This document shows positions 15,586 to 23,818 of a DNA stretch of 64,000 bases, in pieces (positions within the stretch are counted from its first letter, which is position 1; every line of letters starts with the position of its first letter). The position numbers and the translations under genes were made by a program. The stretch is from Microbacterium sp. BLY (GTDB taxonomy: Bacteria > Actinomycetota > Actinomycetes > Actinomycetales > Microbacteriaceae). The notes beneath the pieces are model-generated. The model ran no database searches, had not been told where the DNA came from, and was given only the letters and a program-made list of their open reading frames with translations. The stretch spans positions 310,001 through 374,000 of the forward strand of contig NZ_JAGKSR010000001.1 in the NCBI RefSeq assembly GCF_017939615.1, written 5' to 3'.

Positions 15586-17043
15586 TCAGTCCTCGGGGTC
15601 ATTCTTCTTCTGCGCTTTCTCCGCGTCCTTCTCGGCGCGCTCCTGTGCCTTCTCGGCCTCTCTCTCGGCCTTCTCCTGCGCCTTCTCGGCCTCCTTCTCG
15701 GCCTTCTCGGCGGCTTTCTCGGCGGCTTTCTCGGCGGCATCCTGCGCCTTCTCGGCCTTCTTGTCGGCCTTGCCGTCGGCCTTCGTGTCGTTCGGGGGCC
15801 CGGGCGCCGGAGCCGGGGCGTCGACCGGTATCACCGCCGGCGCCTCCTCCTCCGGGACGGTCTCGGCGACGACGACGGCGGGGGTCGGGGTGGAGCGCGG
15901 TGCCGGCTCGGTGTCGACGCGCATCAGCACGGGCCCCGGGCTCCCGTCCCCCGCCGCCCAGAACGAGCCGACGACGGTGACCACGACCGTGAGGGTGACC
16001 GCCGCCGCGACGACGCCGGTCACGAGGCCGCGTCGCCACCGCGCACGCTGTCGGCGGGGGGCGCGCGACCGCAGGGCCCCGGACGGGTGCGGAGCCGGAG
16101 CCGGGAGCACGCGGGTGCGCGTCGTACCGGAGCCGGCCGTCGGCGCCTGCGCCGCGAAGGCGGCCGCGGCGATCGGAGCCGGTACGGTCGGCCGCGGCGG
16201 CAGCGGTGCGCCACGGGTGATGTCTGCGACCGCCGCGAAGACGCCGGCGGCGGTCGGACGATCGGCCGGGTCCGTGGCGGTCATCCGCCGCAGCAGCGCC
16301 GCCCACTCCGGCCCCACGGAGTCGGGGATGTCGGGCTGCTCGATCAGCCGCGCGAGAGTGGCACCGATGCCTTCCGCCTGAGCGAACGCCCGCTCCCCCG
16401 TCAGCGCTTCCCGCAGCACCAGGCCGAGCGCGTAGATGTCCACCGGAGGCGCCGGAGACGCCCCGTTCAGCTGCTCCGGCGCGAGATAGGCGGCGGTGCC
16501 GATGACCGTGCCGGGCGTGGTCACGCGGGCTGCGTCGACGAGCACGGAGATCCCGAAGTCCGCGAGCTTCGCCCCCGAGCGGCTTCCGCCGAGCGCGCAC
16601 CCGGTGAGCAGGACGTTGGAGGGTTTGATGTCGCGGTGCACGATGCCCGCGCCGTGCACGACGTGCAGGGCCTCGGCGAGGTCGGCGGCGAGCGCGGCGA
16701 CCTCGGCGGACGACACCGGGCCCTGGGCGATCCGCTCCGCGAGGGTCGGGCCGTCGATGAACTCCATCACGAGATACTCGGCGCGGCCGGGACGGAGCTC
16801 CGCGTCGTACAGCGTGACGAGCGCGGGATGGTTGAGGGAGGCGAGCACGGTCATCTCGCTGCGCGCACGATCGGAGGCCGCCCCCTCCTGCGTCTCCGCC
16901 CGGAGCATCTTGATGGCGACCGTGCGTCCGAGCAGCGAGTCGTCCGCGCGGTACACGCGGGCCATTCCGCCCTGCCCGACGCACTCCCGGAGGTGGTACC
17001 GCCCGTCGAGCAGCGCTTCCGTGGGGAGCGAGTCATCCGTCAT
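15586..17043 (-). CDS. Membrane Ser/Thr protein kinase with charged helical extracellular tail
   Basis: A 485-residue Hanks-type kinase. Residues about 12-280 are the kinase domain: Gly loop VGQGGMARVY, catalytic Lys in VAIKML, HRDIKPSN catalytic loop, DFG in LADFGIS, and APE in YLAPEQ. After a Pro/Ala linker one membrane helix lies near residue 355 (VTGVVAAAVTLTVVVTVVG). The outer part has no PASTA domain; instead it is Pro-rich and then about 70 residues of Lys/Glu/Ala repeats (AEKAEKEAEKAQEKAERE), likely a long single helix or coiled coil. AAGGA precedes the ATG at 17043. Confidence 0.93.
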   Translation of the reverse strand: MTDDSLPTEALLDGRYHLRECVGQGGMARVYRADDSLLGRTVAIKMLRAETQEGAASDRARSEMTVLASLNHPALVTLYDAELRPGRAEYLVMEFIDGPTLAERIAQGPVSSAEVAALAADLAEALHVVHGAGIVHRDIKPSNVLLTGCALGGSRSGAKLADFGISVLVDAARVTTPGTVIGTAAYLAPEQLNGASPAPPVDIYALGLVLREALTGERAFAQAEGIGATLARLIEQPDIPDSVGPEWAALLRRMTATDPADRPTAAGVFAAVADITRGAPLPPRPTVPAPIAAAAFAAQAPTAGSGTTRTRVLPAPAPHPSGALRSRAPRRQRARWRRGLVTGVVAAAVTLTVVVTVVGSFWAAGDGSPGPVLMRVDTEPAPRSTPTPAVVVAETVPEEEAPAVIPVDAPAPAPGPPNDTKADGKADKKAEKAQDAAEKAAEKAAEKAEKEAEKAQEKAEREAEKAQERAEKDAEKAQKKNDPED

Positions 17044-17176
17044 CGTGGAGTCCTTCTGTCGCGGCATCGGGGTCTGCGCGACGATGGTCACTCTAGGGTC
17101 TGGGACGGTTCCGTCCACGGGCCTTGACAGGGGCCCCGGCACCGGGGTGGTGTCCCGGCGCGGGAGAATGGGACAT

Positions 17177-18577
17177 ATGTCCGCGCGTTCCCCCCAGCGA
17201 CTGCTCCTCTCCGTCCGCCGGCTGCTGCACACCGACCCGTCGTCCGTCGCCCACACCGAGGCGATGCCCGTGATCGACGAGCACACCGTCCCGCGGGTGC
17301 TCGATCTGGCGACCCGCATCGGGGAGTCGATGTTCGCGGTCGGGGCGTCGGCCCACGAGGTGACGCTCGCGATCACCCGCGTCTGCGAGGCGTACGGCCT
17401 GAAGGGCGTCCAGGTCGACGTCACCTACAACTCGATCACGGTCTCGTTCCACCTCAGCGGCGAGGTCTGGCCGGAGACCCTCGTGCGCGTGGTCCGCGTC
17501 GCCGCCCCCGACCACGCCAAGCTGCAGCGGGTGCAGGCCCTCGTCGCCGACATCGACGGCGGCCTCGATCTGGAATCCGCCCGTACCGCGTTCCGGGTCA
17601 TCCGCCGGGTGCCCTTCCGCTACCAGCAGCCCGTCGTGATCGTCGCCCGCGCACTGCTCGCGGTCGGCGTCAGCATCATGCTCGGCGCGTCCCCGCTCAT
17701 CGTGGGGCTCACGTTCGTCGCCGCCCTCGGCGCGGCGCTGACCCAGGCCGGCCTCGCGCGACTGCGTGTGCCGCTGTTCTTCAGCCAGATCGCCGGAGGC
17801 CTGGTCACCACGGTCGTCGCGGTGGCGGTCTCGGCGCTGGGCGGTGCGGGGATCGAGCCGTTCGTCGGCATCCGCCCCTCGATCATCGTCGCCTCGGGCA
17901 TCGTGCTCATGCTCGCCGGGCTGACGGTGGTGGGGGCCGCGCAGGACGCCATCGACGGGTTCGCGCTCACCGCCGGCGGCCGCATCCTCGACCTCACGAT
18001 GCAGACCCTCGGGGTGGTGATCGGTATCCTCGTCGGTCTGGAACTCGGCAGCACCCTCGGGTTCACGATGGAGCTGCCGGACGACCCGGCCCCGTTCGGC
18101 CCGCTGCTGAACCAGTTCGTCGGAGCGATCATCATCGCGGTCGCCGTCGCCGTGTTCAACGGTGCGGGCATCCGCATCATCCTCGTGAGCGCGCTGCTGA
18201 GCGCCGTCACCCTCGCGGGCTATGCCGGCACCGTCGCCCTCGATCTGCACCCGGCGGCGGCGAGCGCGGTCGGCGCCCTCCTGGCGAGCTTCATCGGGAT
18301 GCTGATCGCCCACAACCTGCATGTGCCGTCGGTGGCGGTGACCACGGCCGCGATCGTGCCGCTCGTGCCCGGTGTGGCGGTGTTCCAGGGCTTGCTGGAG
18401 GTCGTGCACGCCGCCGGCACGTCCACCGGGATGCTGGCCGTCGGCGGGTCGCTCATCGACGCCGCCGTGATCGGCATCGCTCTCGCGTCCGGTGCCTCCC
18501 TCGGGCTCTACCTGGGCACGCCCGTGCGCGCGACCCTCGCCGGCGTCGCGAAGACGAGGGCACGCGTGCGGCGCTGA
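17177..18577 (+). CDS. Threonine/serine exporter ThrE family protein
   Basis: A 466-residue protein with both ThrE halves fused: an N-terminal cytosolic/extracytosolic ThrE domain (residues about 30-200, GESMFAVGASAHEV, VDVTYNSITVS) and about ten membrane helices, with the second ThrE_2 part after LLNQFVGA. The family exports threonine, serine and small peptides by proton exchange (Corynebacterium ThrE). Length matches the fused actinobacterial form. ATG 17177 was taken; ATG 17168 is possible. It converges with the DUF1269 gene across a hairpin. Confidence 0.9.
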   Translation: MSARSPQRLLLSVRRLLHTDPSSVAHTEAMPVIDEHTVPRVLDLATRIGESMFAVGASAHEVTLAITRVCEAYGLKGVQVDVTYNSITVSFHLSGEVWPETLVRVVRVAAPDHAKLQRVQALVADIDGGLDLESARTAFRVIRRVPFRYQQPVVIVARALLAVGVSIMLGASPLIVGLTFVAALGAALTQAGLARLRVPLFFSQIAGGLVTTVVAVAVSALGGAGIEPFVGIRPSIIVASGIVLMLAGLTVVGAAQDAIDGFALTAGGRILDLTMQTLGVVIGILVGLELGSTLGFTMELPDDPAPFGPLLNQFVGAIIIAVAVAVFNGAGIRIILVSALLSAVTLAGYAGTVALDLHPAAASAVGALLASFIGMLIAHNLHVPSVAVTTAAIVPLVPGVAVFQGLLEVVHAAGTSTGMLAVGGSLIDAAVIGIALASGASLGLYLGTPVRATLAGVAKTRARVRR

Positions 18578-18583
18578 CGCCGC

Positions 18584-18622
18584 GGTGCGCCCGGCGCGGA
18601 ACGCATCCGGGACGGGCGCACC
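18584..18622. terminator. Bidirectional terminator hairpin
   Basis: GGTGCGCCCG (18584-18593) and CGGGCGCACC (18613-18622) form a perfect 10-bp stem between the convergent thrE-like and DUF1269 genes. Confidence 0.55.
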
Positions 18623-18631
18623 GGCGGAGGG

Positions 18632-19123
18632 TCAGTTGCCGCCGAGGTCCCTGATGAGCTCGGCCTCGTCCTCCTTCGACAGCGAGGTCTGCACGACCGT
18701 GCCGTTGTAGGGGGCCAGGGCTTCGGCGAACTTGTCCTCGGTGAGCTTGAGCGCGTAGATGACGACGGCGGACTTCCCCGCCGTCACCGTGGCTTTGACG
18801 CGGTCGCGGAATTCCGCGTCGATACCGGTCTTGTCGAGCCCGGAGAACAGCGCCCCGAGCAGCCCGCCGAACACGAGGCCGGCGACCGGGATGAAGAAGA
18901 GGATGCCGATGAGGGCACCGAACAGCGCGCCGGACGCGACGCCGAACCCGATCTTGCCCGCGGCCCCCGGATACTCGACCTTCGTCTTGCCCTCGCCGTC
19001 GACCTTCACGAGCGCGAGTCCGGCGAGCTCGACGACGAGGTCGTCCTGCAGGGCTTGGACCTTGTTGTAGGCGCCCTCCGCGTCGCTTTCGGTGTCGTAG
19101 GAGATGACGATCAGTTCAGCCAT
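18632..19123 (-). CDS. DUF1269 family protein
   Basis: A 163-residue protein starting MAELIVISYDTESDAEGAY, with a ferredoxin-like N-terminal half, a central Gly-rich hydrophobic hairpin (GFGVASGALFGALIGILFF and VAGLVFGGLLGALF) resembling glycine-zipper membrane segments, and a C-terminal soluble part. DUF1269 proteins are common near stress genes, function unknown. AGGA precedes the ATG. The 22-bp palindrome at 19230-19251 is 107 bp upstream. Confidence 0.88.
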   Translation of the reverse strand: MAELIVISYDTESDAEGAYNKVQALQDDLVVELAGLALVKVDGEGKTKVEYPGAAGKIGFGVASGALFGALIGILFFIPVAGLVFGGLLGALFSGLDKTGIDAEFRDRVKATVTAGKSAVVIYALKLTEDKFAEALAPYNGTVVQTSLSKEDEAELIRDLGGN

Positions 19124-19229
19124 GGTTGTCCTGCTTTCGATTGCGGTCGGAGATGCTCTCCGCGCGTGCAGAGGCACCGGTGTCCGCCCGACCTTAGGCG
19201 GGGCCTCGGAGACCCGACAGCGCCGCCGG

Positions 19230-19251
19230 AAAGATCACCCGGGTGATCTTT
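19230..19251. promoter_or_regulatory. Perfect 22-bp palindrome, candidate operator
   Basis: AAAGATCACCC is followed directly by its exact reverse complement GGGTGATCTTT. It lies between the divergent DUF1269 and zinc-ribbon protein genes, 25 bp before the latter's ATG. A perfect palindrome of this length in non-coding DNA suggests a dimeric regulator site; no regulator gene is adjacent. Confidence 0.5.
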
Positions 19252-19276
19252 GGACGCGGGAGGGGGTCGGCGGACG

Positions 19277-20137
19277 ATGTCGGTGGTCCCGTCTACCGTC
19301 GCCGACGTGCCTGATCCCGTACCGCAGTGGTGGGCGAGACGACAGTTCTCGCGCGGTCTCGCCGTGCCCTACGCCGTCGGGACGTACCGCGCGGCGTGGG
19401 CCGCCTACCCCGAACTGATCCGGCAGTACCACCCCGAGCTCAACCACGGCATCGTACTCTCGCAGATCCCGCTGGGGGCCGATGTGCTGCTCTGCTGGGA
19501 ATGCGCGGTCGGGCACCGGTTCGCCGCGACCCCGACCGAGCAGCGCCAGCGTCCGGGACGCGTGCGACGACGCTCGTCCTGGTGCCCGGAGTGCGCGGCC
19601 CTGGCGCGGCCGCAGCCGGTCGTCCTCGGCGAGGCCAGGGCCATTCCCGCCCGACCGAAGACGCCGGCCCCCGCGCTCTGCACGAAGACCCCCGACCTTC
19701 CGACGGGCACCGCGTTCCTGAGCGCCTGCGCGCCGAAGCCGGCCTCCGCTGCCGAAGGCGCGCTCCGGCACGCGCTGGCGGAGCGGCTGGTGATCGCCGA
19801 CGACGTCACCGCGATCAAGGTCGCACGGCCGTTCTTCCGGCATACGGAGGTCTGGCCCGACATCCTCCTGCCCGACCTGCGCATCGCGATCGAGTACGAC
19901 ACGGTCGGCCGCCACGGCCTGGAGCACGTCGGACGTCGGGAGGACGTCGACCGCCGGAAGGACCGCGCGGTGCGGGGCGCCGGGTGGGAGGTCGTGCGGG
20001 TGCGGATGGGGAAGCTGCAACCGCTCGGCCCCTTCGATCTGCCGCTCACGACGCTCGGCGCGACGGGCGTCACCCGGCTCATCGACCGGCTCCGCGACAT
20101 CCGCGGCGCCCTGGTGGTCGACGCCTTCCTGCGCTGA
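19277..20137 (+). CDS. Zinc-ribbon protein with C-terminal nuclease-like domain
   Basis: About 286 residues. Residues 18-110 hold a zinc-ribbon module: CWEC at 73-76 and CPEC at 103-106, preceded by a helical part rich in aromatic residues (WAAYPELIRQYHPELN), as in the probable zinc-ribbon domain proteins found beside restriction and mobile genes. Residues about 165-286 resemble VSR/DUF559-type PD-(D/E)XK nucleases: IAIEYDTVGRHG, then DRRKDRAVRGAGWEVVRVR. Catalysis is inferred from this pattern only. ATG 19277 is weakly supported by AGGGGG; GTG 19307 is an alternative. A stand-alone gene. Confidence 0.78.
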   Translation: MSVVPSTVADVPDPVPQWWARRQFSRGLAVPYAVGTYRAAWAAYPELIRQYHPELNHGIVLSQIPLGADVLLCWECAVGHRFAATPTEQRQRPGRVRRRSSWCPECAALARPQPVVLGEARAIPARPKTPAPALCTKTPDLPTGTAFLSACAPKPASAAEGALRHALAERLVIADDVTAIKVARPFFRHTEVWPDILLPDLRIAIEYDTVGRHGLEHVGRREDVDRRKDRAVRGAGWEVVRVRMGKLQPLGPFDLPLTTLGATGVTRLIDRLRDIRGALVVDAFLR

Positions 20138-20145
20138 CCGCGGGG

Positions 20146-21738
20146 TCAGCGCGCCGCGTCCTCCTCCTTCCGCGTGCGGGCGGCGCCGAGGGTGATCGTG
20201 GACAGCAGGCCGAGAGCGAGGAAGCCCGCGGCGGTCCACGCCGCGTACCGCGTGCCGTCCGAGAACGCGCTGCGGGCGGCATCGGCCAGCGGCGCGGTCT
20301 CGGGATCGCGGTCGAGGCCGGCGATCGCTCCGCCGGCGCTGTCGACCACCGCCGACACCACCTGGTCGCGCTGGGCGGCCGGCACACCCCGGTCGTCGAG
20401 CGTCGCGCCGAGGATTCCCGCGGTGCTCGAGAACAGCACGGTGCCGAGCACGGCCACCCCGAGGGCGGCGCCGAGCTGCCGGGACGTGGACTGGGTGCCG
20501 GACGCCGCGCCGCTGTCCGCCACCGGCACATCGGCGAGGACGACGCCGGTGAGCTGCGCGGTCGCGAGCCCCACCCCGAGTCCGTAGACGAAGAGGAAGG
20601 GCACGAGCGGCACCCACGACGCGTCGGGCGCGATGACGAACCCGACGCCCGCGACGCCGACGATCTCGGCGAGCAGGCCGACCCGCACCATCCAGACCGG
20701 GGCGACCCGTCCGCTCGCGGCCCCCGCGACACCGCTGGCGAGGAAGGAGCCGCCGGCGAGCGCGAGCAGCAGCAGCCCGGTCTGCAGCGCGTCGAAGCCG
20801 AGCACGAACTGCAGCCAGAGCGGCAGGGCGAGGATGAGGCCGAACTCCCCCAGCGAGACCACGGAGGCCGCGATGTTGCCGTTGCGGAACGACGGGATCG
20901 TGAACAGCCGCAAGGCCAGGAGCGTGGAGCGGCCCTGCCGCTGGCGGTGCACTCCCCAGGCGATGAAGGCGACGAGACCGAGCACCGCGACGGCGAACGC
21001 GAACGGGATCGGCGACAGCTCCCCCGGCCAGGTCCAGTCGCCGATCCGCGGTCGCTCGTCCACGAGCCACCACCCGTACGTGCGGCCCTCGATGAGCCCG
21101 AAGACGAGACTGCCCATCGTCAGCACCGACAGCACGGCGCCCACCACGTCGATCCGCTCGGTGCGCTCCCCGCGCGATTCGGCCACGGTGAGCAGCACGC
21201 CCACGACGATGAGGAGGCCGAGCGGGATGTTGATGCCGAACGCCCAGCGCCAGGAGAACACGGTGGTCAGCCACCCGCCCAGCAGCGGTCCGACCGCGGC
21301 CATCCCGCCGATGGTCGAGCCCCAGACGGCGAAGGCGATGCCGCGCTCCCGGCCGCGGAAGGTCGCGTTGATGAGGGACAGCGTGGTCGGAAGGATCATC
21401 GCCCCGCCCACGCCCTGGACGAGGCGGGCGAGGATGAGGATGCTCCCGCTCGGTGCGGTGGCGGCGACGACGGAGGCGGCGGCGAACACGACGACGCCGA
21501 TGAGCATGACGCGTCGGCGTCCGAAGCGGTCGGCGAGGCTTCCGAAGACCAGGAGGAGGGCGGCGAAGACGAGGGTGTAGGACTCCTGCACCCACTGCAC
21601 CTCGGTCGACGTGATCCCGAGGTCGTCGACGATCGCCGGGATCGCGACGTTTACGATCGTCGAATCCACGATGATGAGGCTGACGGCGATGCTGATGAAC
21701 ACCAGCCCCACCCAGCGCAGACGGTGTGAGCACTCCAT
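20146..21738 (-). CDS. MFS transporter, DHA2 (14-TM) family
   Basis: A 530-residue efflux-type protein with about 14 membrane helices. Motifs: D in SLIIVDSTIVNVAIPAI (motif D1), motif A LADRFGRRRVML, motif C GPLLGGWL. The short C-terminus is charged (RTRKEEDAAR). Start MECSHRLRW at 21738 was chosen because upstream codons are not transporter-like. The AT-rich stretch just upstream contains AGATATCT and a -10-like TAAGCT. No regulator gene is adjacent. It converges with the zinc-ribbon gene. Confidence 0.9.
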   Translation of the reverse strand: MECSHRLRWVGLVFISIAVSLIIVDSTIVNVAIPAIVDDLGITSTEVQWVQESYTLVFAALLLVFGSLADRFGRRRVMLIGVVVFAAASVVAATAPSGSILILARLVQGVGGAMILPTTLSLINATFRGRERGIAFAVWGSTIGGMAAVGPLLGGWLTTVFSWRWAFGINIPLGLLIVVGVLLTVAESRGERTERIDVVGAVLSVLTMGSLVFGLIEGRTYGWWLVDERPRIGDWTWPGELSPIPFAFAVAVLGLVAFIAWGVHRQRQGRSTLLALRLFTIPSFRNGNIAASVVSLGEFGLILALPLWLQFVLGFDALQTGLLLLALAGGSFLASGVAGAASGRVAPVWMVRVGLLAEIVGVAGVGFVIAPDASWVPLVPFLFVYGLGVGLATAQLTGVVLADVPVADSGAASGTQSTSRQLGAALGVAVLGTVLFSSTAGILGATLDDRGVPAAQRDQVVSAVVDSAGGAIAGLDRDPETAPLADAARSAFSDGTRYAAWTAAGFLALGLLSTITLGAARTRKEEDAAR

Positions 21739-21798
21739 GTTTGCTAGCTTAGTTAGATATCTGAGCGTGTAGGCACTTTTATCCGTTCCTCGCCGCGA

Positions 21799-21812
21799 GC
21801 GCAACCCCCGTG
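21799..21812 (+). promoter_or_regulatory. Shared 14-mer GCGCAACCCCCGTG
   Basis: Identical 14 bases occur at 27934-27947 upstream of the YihY/BrkB gene. Here the CAACCCCC core ends 35 nt before the ATG at 21845. Possible -35-type element of an alternative sigma factor. Confidence 0.35.
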
Positions 21813-21844
21813 CGAGGCGAGGCGGAGGACGCGATGATGCCCTC

Positions 21845-22189
21845 ATGAAACTCGTCTCCTACGCCGGCCAGCAGCTCATCACCTCTGACGACGTCGCCGA
21901 GACGCTGCTCACGCTCGCCGCCGCCATCGCGAGCGAGGGAGAGTCCGAGGCGCTCGAGATCCCGATCCTCCTGGACGGGGAGAAGGACTGGGCCGACCTG
22001 CTCGTGGGCGTCGGCAACGACGTCCTCGTCAGCCCCCACCACACTGCCGAGACGGAGCCCGACTTCTCCGCCGAGGTGACCGAGCTGCAGTCCCACCGCC
22101 ATTACCCCAAGGAGTCCCGCGACTCCTCAGCACTCGGAGACGTCGACATCCCGGCGCTCTCCGACTTCGACATGGGGCACGGTCTCTGA
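21845..22189 (+). CDS. Hypothetical protein, 114 residues
   Basis: Starts MKLVSYAGQQLITSDDVAETLL and has an acidic C-terminal half (ALGDVDIPALSDFDMGHGL). No signal peptide or membrane helix. I do not recognise a family; the N-terminal half looks like a small alpha/beta domain. The last 63 bp overlap the convergent aztA gene. Expression may come from the CAACCCCC promoter-like box. Confidence 0.7.
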   Translation: MKLVSYAGQQLITSDDVAETLLTLAAAIASEGESEALEIPILLDGEKDWADLLVGVGNDVLVSPHHTAETEPDFSAEVTELQSHRHYPKESRDSSALGDVDIPALSDFDMGHGL

Positions 22190-22870
22190 CCCGACCCCCT
22201 GAGGGCTCCCCTGCTCGACAGAGTGCCGGACGAGCACGCCGTCCCGGAGAGCGATCTCGCGATGGGCGTCCTGGATCAGCGCCGCATCGTGGGTGACGCA
22301 GAGCACCACCGCTCCCCGCCGCGCCTCATCGCGGAGCACGCCCCTGATGCGGGCCACGGACTCCGCGTCCAATGCCGTCGTGGGCTCATCGACGAGGAGC
22401 ACATCGGCGCAGGACGCCAGCCCCTGCGCGAGAAGGACCCGCTGCTGCTGACCCCCTGACAGCGCCGCGAAGGGATGCCGAGCGAGGGTCCGCACGGCCA
22501 CCCGATCCATCGCCGCGCCCACCGCCTCCCTGGCCCGCCGGTCCCGCCGGCGCAGCGCGCCCAGCCGCCCCCAGGTGCCGACCTCGACGACGTCCTGCGC
22601 CGTGAGCGGAAGACCGGCAGGGACCGCGGCCCGCTGCGGGACGAACGCGAGCGAGCCGTGCACCCGGCGGCGACCGCGCGTGGGCGGGCAGACCCCGGCG
22701 ACGACCTCCAGCAGCGTCGACTTCCCGGCGCCGTTCGGGCCGGTCACCACCGCGAACTCGCCCGCAGGCACGGCGAGGGAGACGCCCCGCAAGGCGTCTC
22801 CGCGCGGGAACCGGACGGTGACGTCCTCCAGTCGGATGCCGGGGCCGGGGCCGTGCGGTCGAGAACTCAT
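22127..22870 (-). CDS. aztA: Zinc ABC transporter ATP-binding protein AztA
   Basis: A 247-residue ABC ATPase: Walker A GPNGAGKST, Q-loop FVPQRA, signature LSGGQQQRV, Walker B VLLVDEPT and H-loop CVTHD. It belongs to the metal (Zn/Mn) importer class and is paired with the divergent aztB-aztD-aztC operon. The last 35 residues (from about HSVEQGS) appear to be a run-on that overlaps the convergent gene. The -10-like TAAACT ends 6 nt from the ATG and -35 TTGATA lies in the Zur-type palindrome, so zinc should repress it and the mRNA is likely leaderless. Confidence 0.92.
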   Translation of the reverse strand: MSSRPHGPGPGIRLEDVTVRFPRGDALRGVSLAVPAGEFAVVTGPNGAGKSTLLEVVAGVCPPTRGRRRVHGSLAFVPQRAAVPAGLPLTAQDVVEVGTWGRLGALRRRDRRAREAVGAAMDRVAVRTLARHPFAALSGGQQQRVLLAQGLASCADVLLVDEPTTALDAESVARIRGVLRDEARRGAVVLCVTHDAALIQDAHREIALRDGVLVRHSVEQGSPQGVGSETVPHVEVGERRDVDVSEC

Positions 22871-22886
22871 GTCTCCAGTTTATGAA

Positions 22887-22905
22887 TTTGATAATCATTA
22901 TCAAA
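22887..22905. promoter_or_regulatory. Zur/Fur-type box in the divergent azt promoter
   Basis: TTTGATAAT-C-ATTATCAAA is a perfect 19-bp palindrome of the Fur-family type between aztA and aztB. TTGATA on each strand can act as the -35 for that direction: minus -10 TAAACT after 16 nt, plus -10 TAGGCT (22912-22917) after 18 nt. One repressor dimer could thus shut both directions. Assignment to Zur rather than Fur follows from the zinc-importer context. Confidence 0.8.
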
Positions 22906-22925
22906 TACCTTTAGGCTCGCGTTCC

Positions 22926-23801
22926 GTGACCTCCTCGCTCCTGGCCCTCTCGCCGTTCGGCCTCGCGTTCTTCCAGCGCGGGCTGATCGGCGGCGCCCTC
23001 GTCGCCGTCCTCTGCGCGGTCGTGGGCACCTGGGTCGTGGTGCGCGGGATGGCCTTCCTCGGAGAGGCCCTGGCACACGGGATGCTGCCGGGCGTCGCGC
23101 TGGCCACCGTCCTGGGAGCGCCCGCGCTGATCGGCGGCGCCCTCAGCGCCGTGGCCATGAGCATCGGCATCGGCGCCCTGCAGCGCCGCGCCCGCCTCTC
23201 CTACGACACCAGCATCGGGCTGCTCTTCGTCTCGATGCTGGCGCTCGGGGTCATCATCATCTCCCACTCCGGCAGCTTCGCGACGGACGCGACCGCCATC
23301 CTGTTCGGCGACATCCTCGCGATCGGTCGCGGGGACCTCGTCCTGCTCACCGGGGCCACCGCGATCGGGGTGACGGTCGCGGCCCTCTGGCATCGCCCCT
23401 TCGTCGCGCTCGCCCTCGACGCCCGGATCGCGACGGTCCTCGGCCTCCGCCCCCGACGCGCTCAGGCCGTCCTCGTCGGATTGGTCACCCTCGCCGTCGT
23501 CGCGTCCTATCAGGCCGTCGGATCGCTGCTCGTCGTCGGCCTGCTCCTCGCCCCCGCCGTCGCCGCCGGGCACTGGACGACACGGCTGCCCACCCGCATG
23601 CTCCTGGCGAGCGTGTTCGGCGTCACCGCCGTCCTCCTCGGCCTCCTGACCTCCTGGTACGCGGCGACCGCGGCCGGCGCGTCCGTGGCCGCCGCCGCGA
23701 TCGCCCTCGCCGCTCTGTCCTGGGCCGCCCGCACGATCATGACCGCGCTCGGCGCGGGCCGCTCCGCCCTCGACCACCGTCCCGTCGTCCCCTCGTCCTG
23801 A
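22926..23801 (+). CDS. aztB: Zinc ABC transporter permease AztB
   Basis: A 291-residue permease of the ABC-3 (Zn/Mn) type with about eight membrane helices. The loop VVRGMAFLGEALAHGMLPGVALA near residue 40 is the conserved coupling region; the GSFATDATAILFGDILAI segment is also typical. GTG 22926 is the only start that keeps TM1 intact and lies 8 nt after a -10-like TAGGCT. First gene of aztB-aztD1-aztC-aztD2; it forms the channel for AztA and the AztC binding protein. Confidence 0.92.
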   Translation: MTSSLLALSPFGLAFFQRGLIGGALVAVLCAVVGTWVVVRGMAFLGEALAHGMLPGVALATVLGAPALIGGALSAVAMSIGIGALQRRARLSYDTSIGLLFVSMLALGVIIISHSGSFATDATAILFGDILAIGRGDLVLLTGATAIGVTVAALWHRPFVALALDARIATVLGLRPRRAQAVLVGLVTLAVVASYQAVGSLLVVGLLLAPAVAAGHWTTRLPTRMLLASVFGVTAVLLGLLTSWYAATAAGASVAAAAIALAALSWAARTIMTALGAGRSALDHRPVVPSS

Positions 23802-23818
23802 CCCCTCGAAAGGCTCCC

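Noticed and set aside
15590..15800. Tandem DNA repeats as a CRISPR or minisatellite
   Set aside because: They are in frame and encode Lys/Glu/Ala repeats of the kinase tail; units are too short and uneven for CRISPR.
19327..21729. 800-codon plus-strand frame antisense to the DHA2 transporter
   Set aside because: No recognisable domain, Arg/Asp/Glu/His-rich shadow of the real gene.
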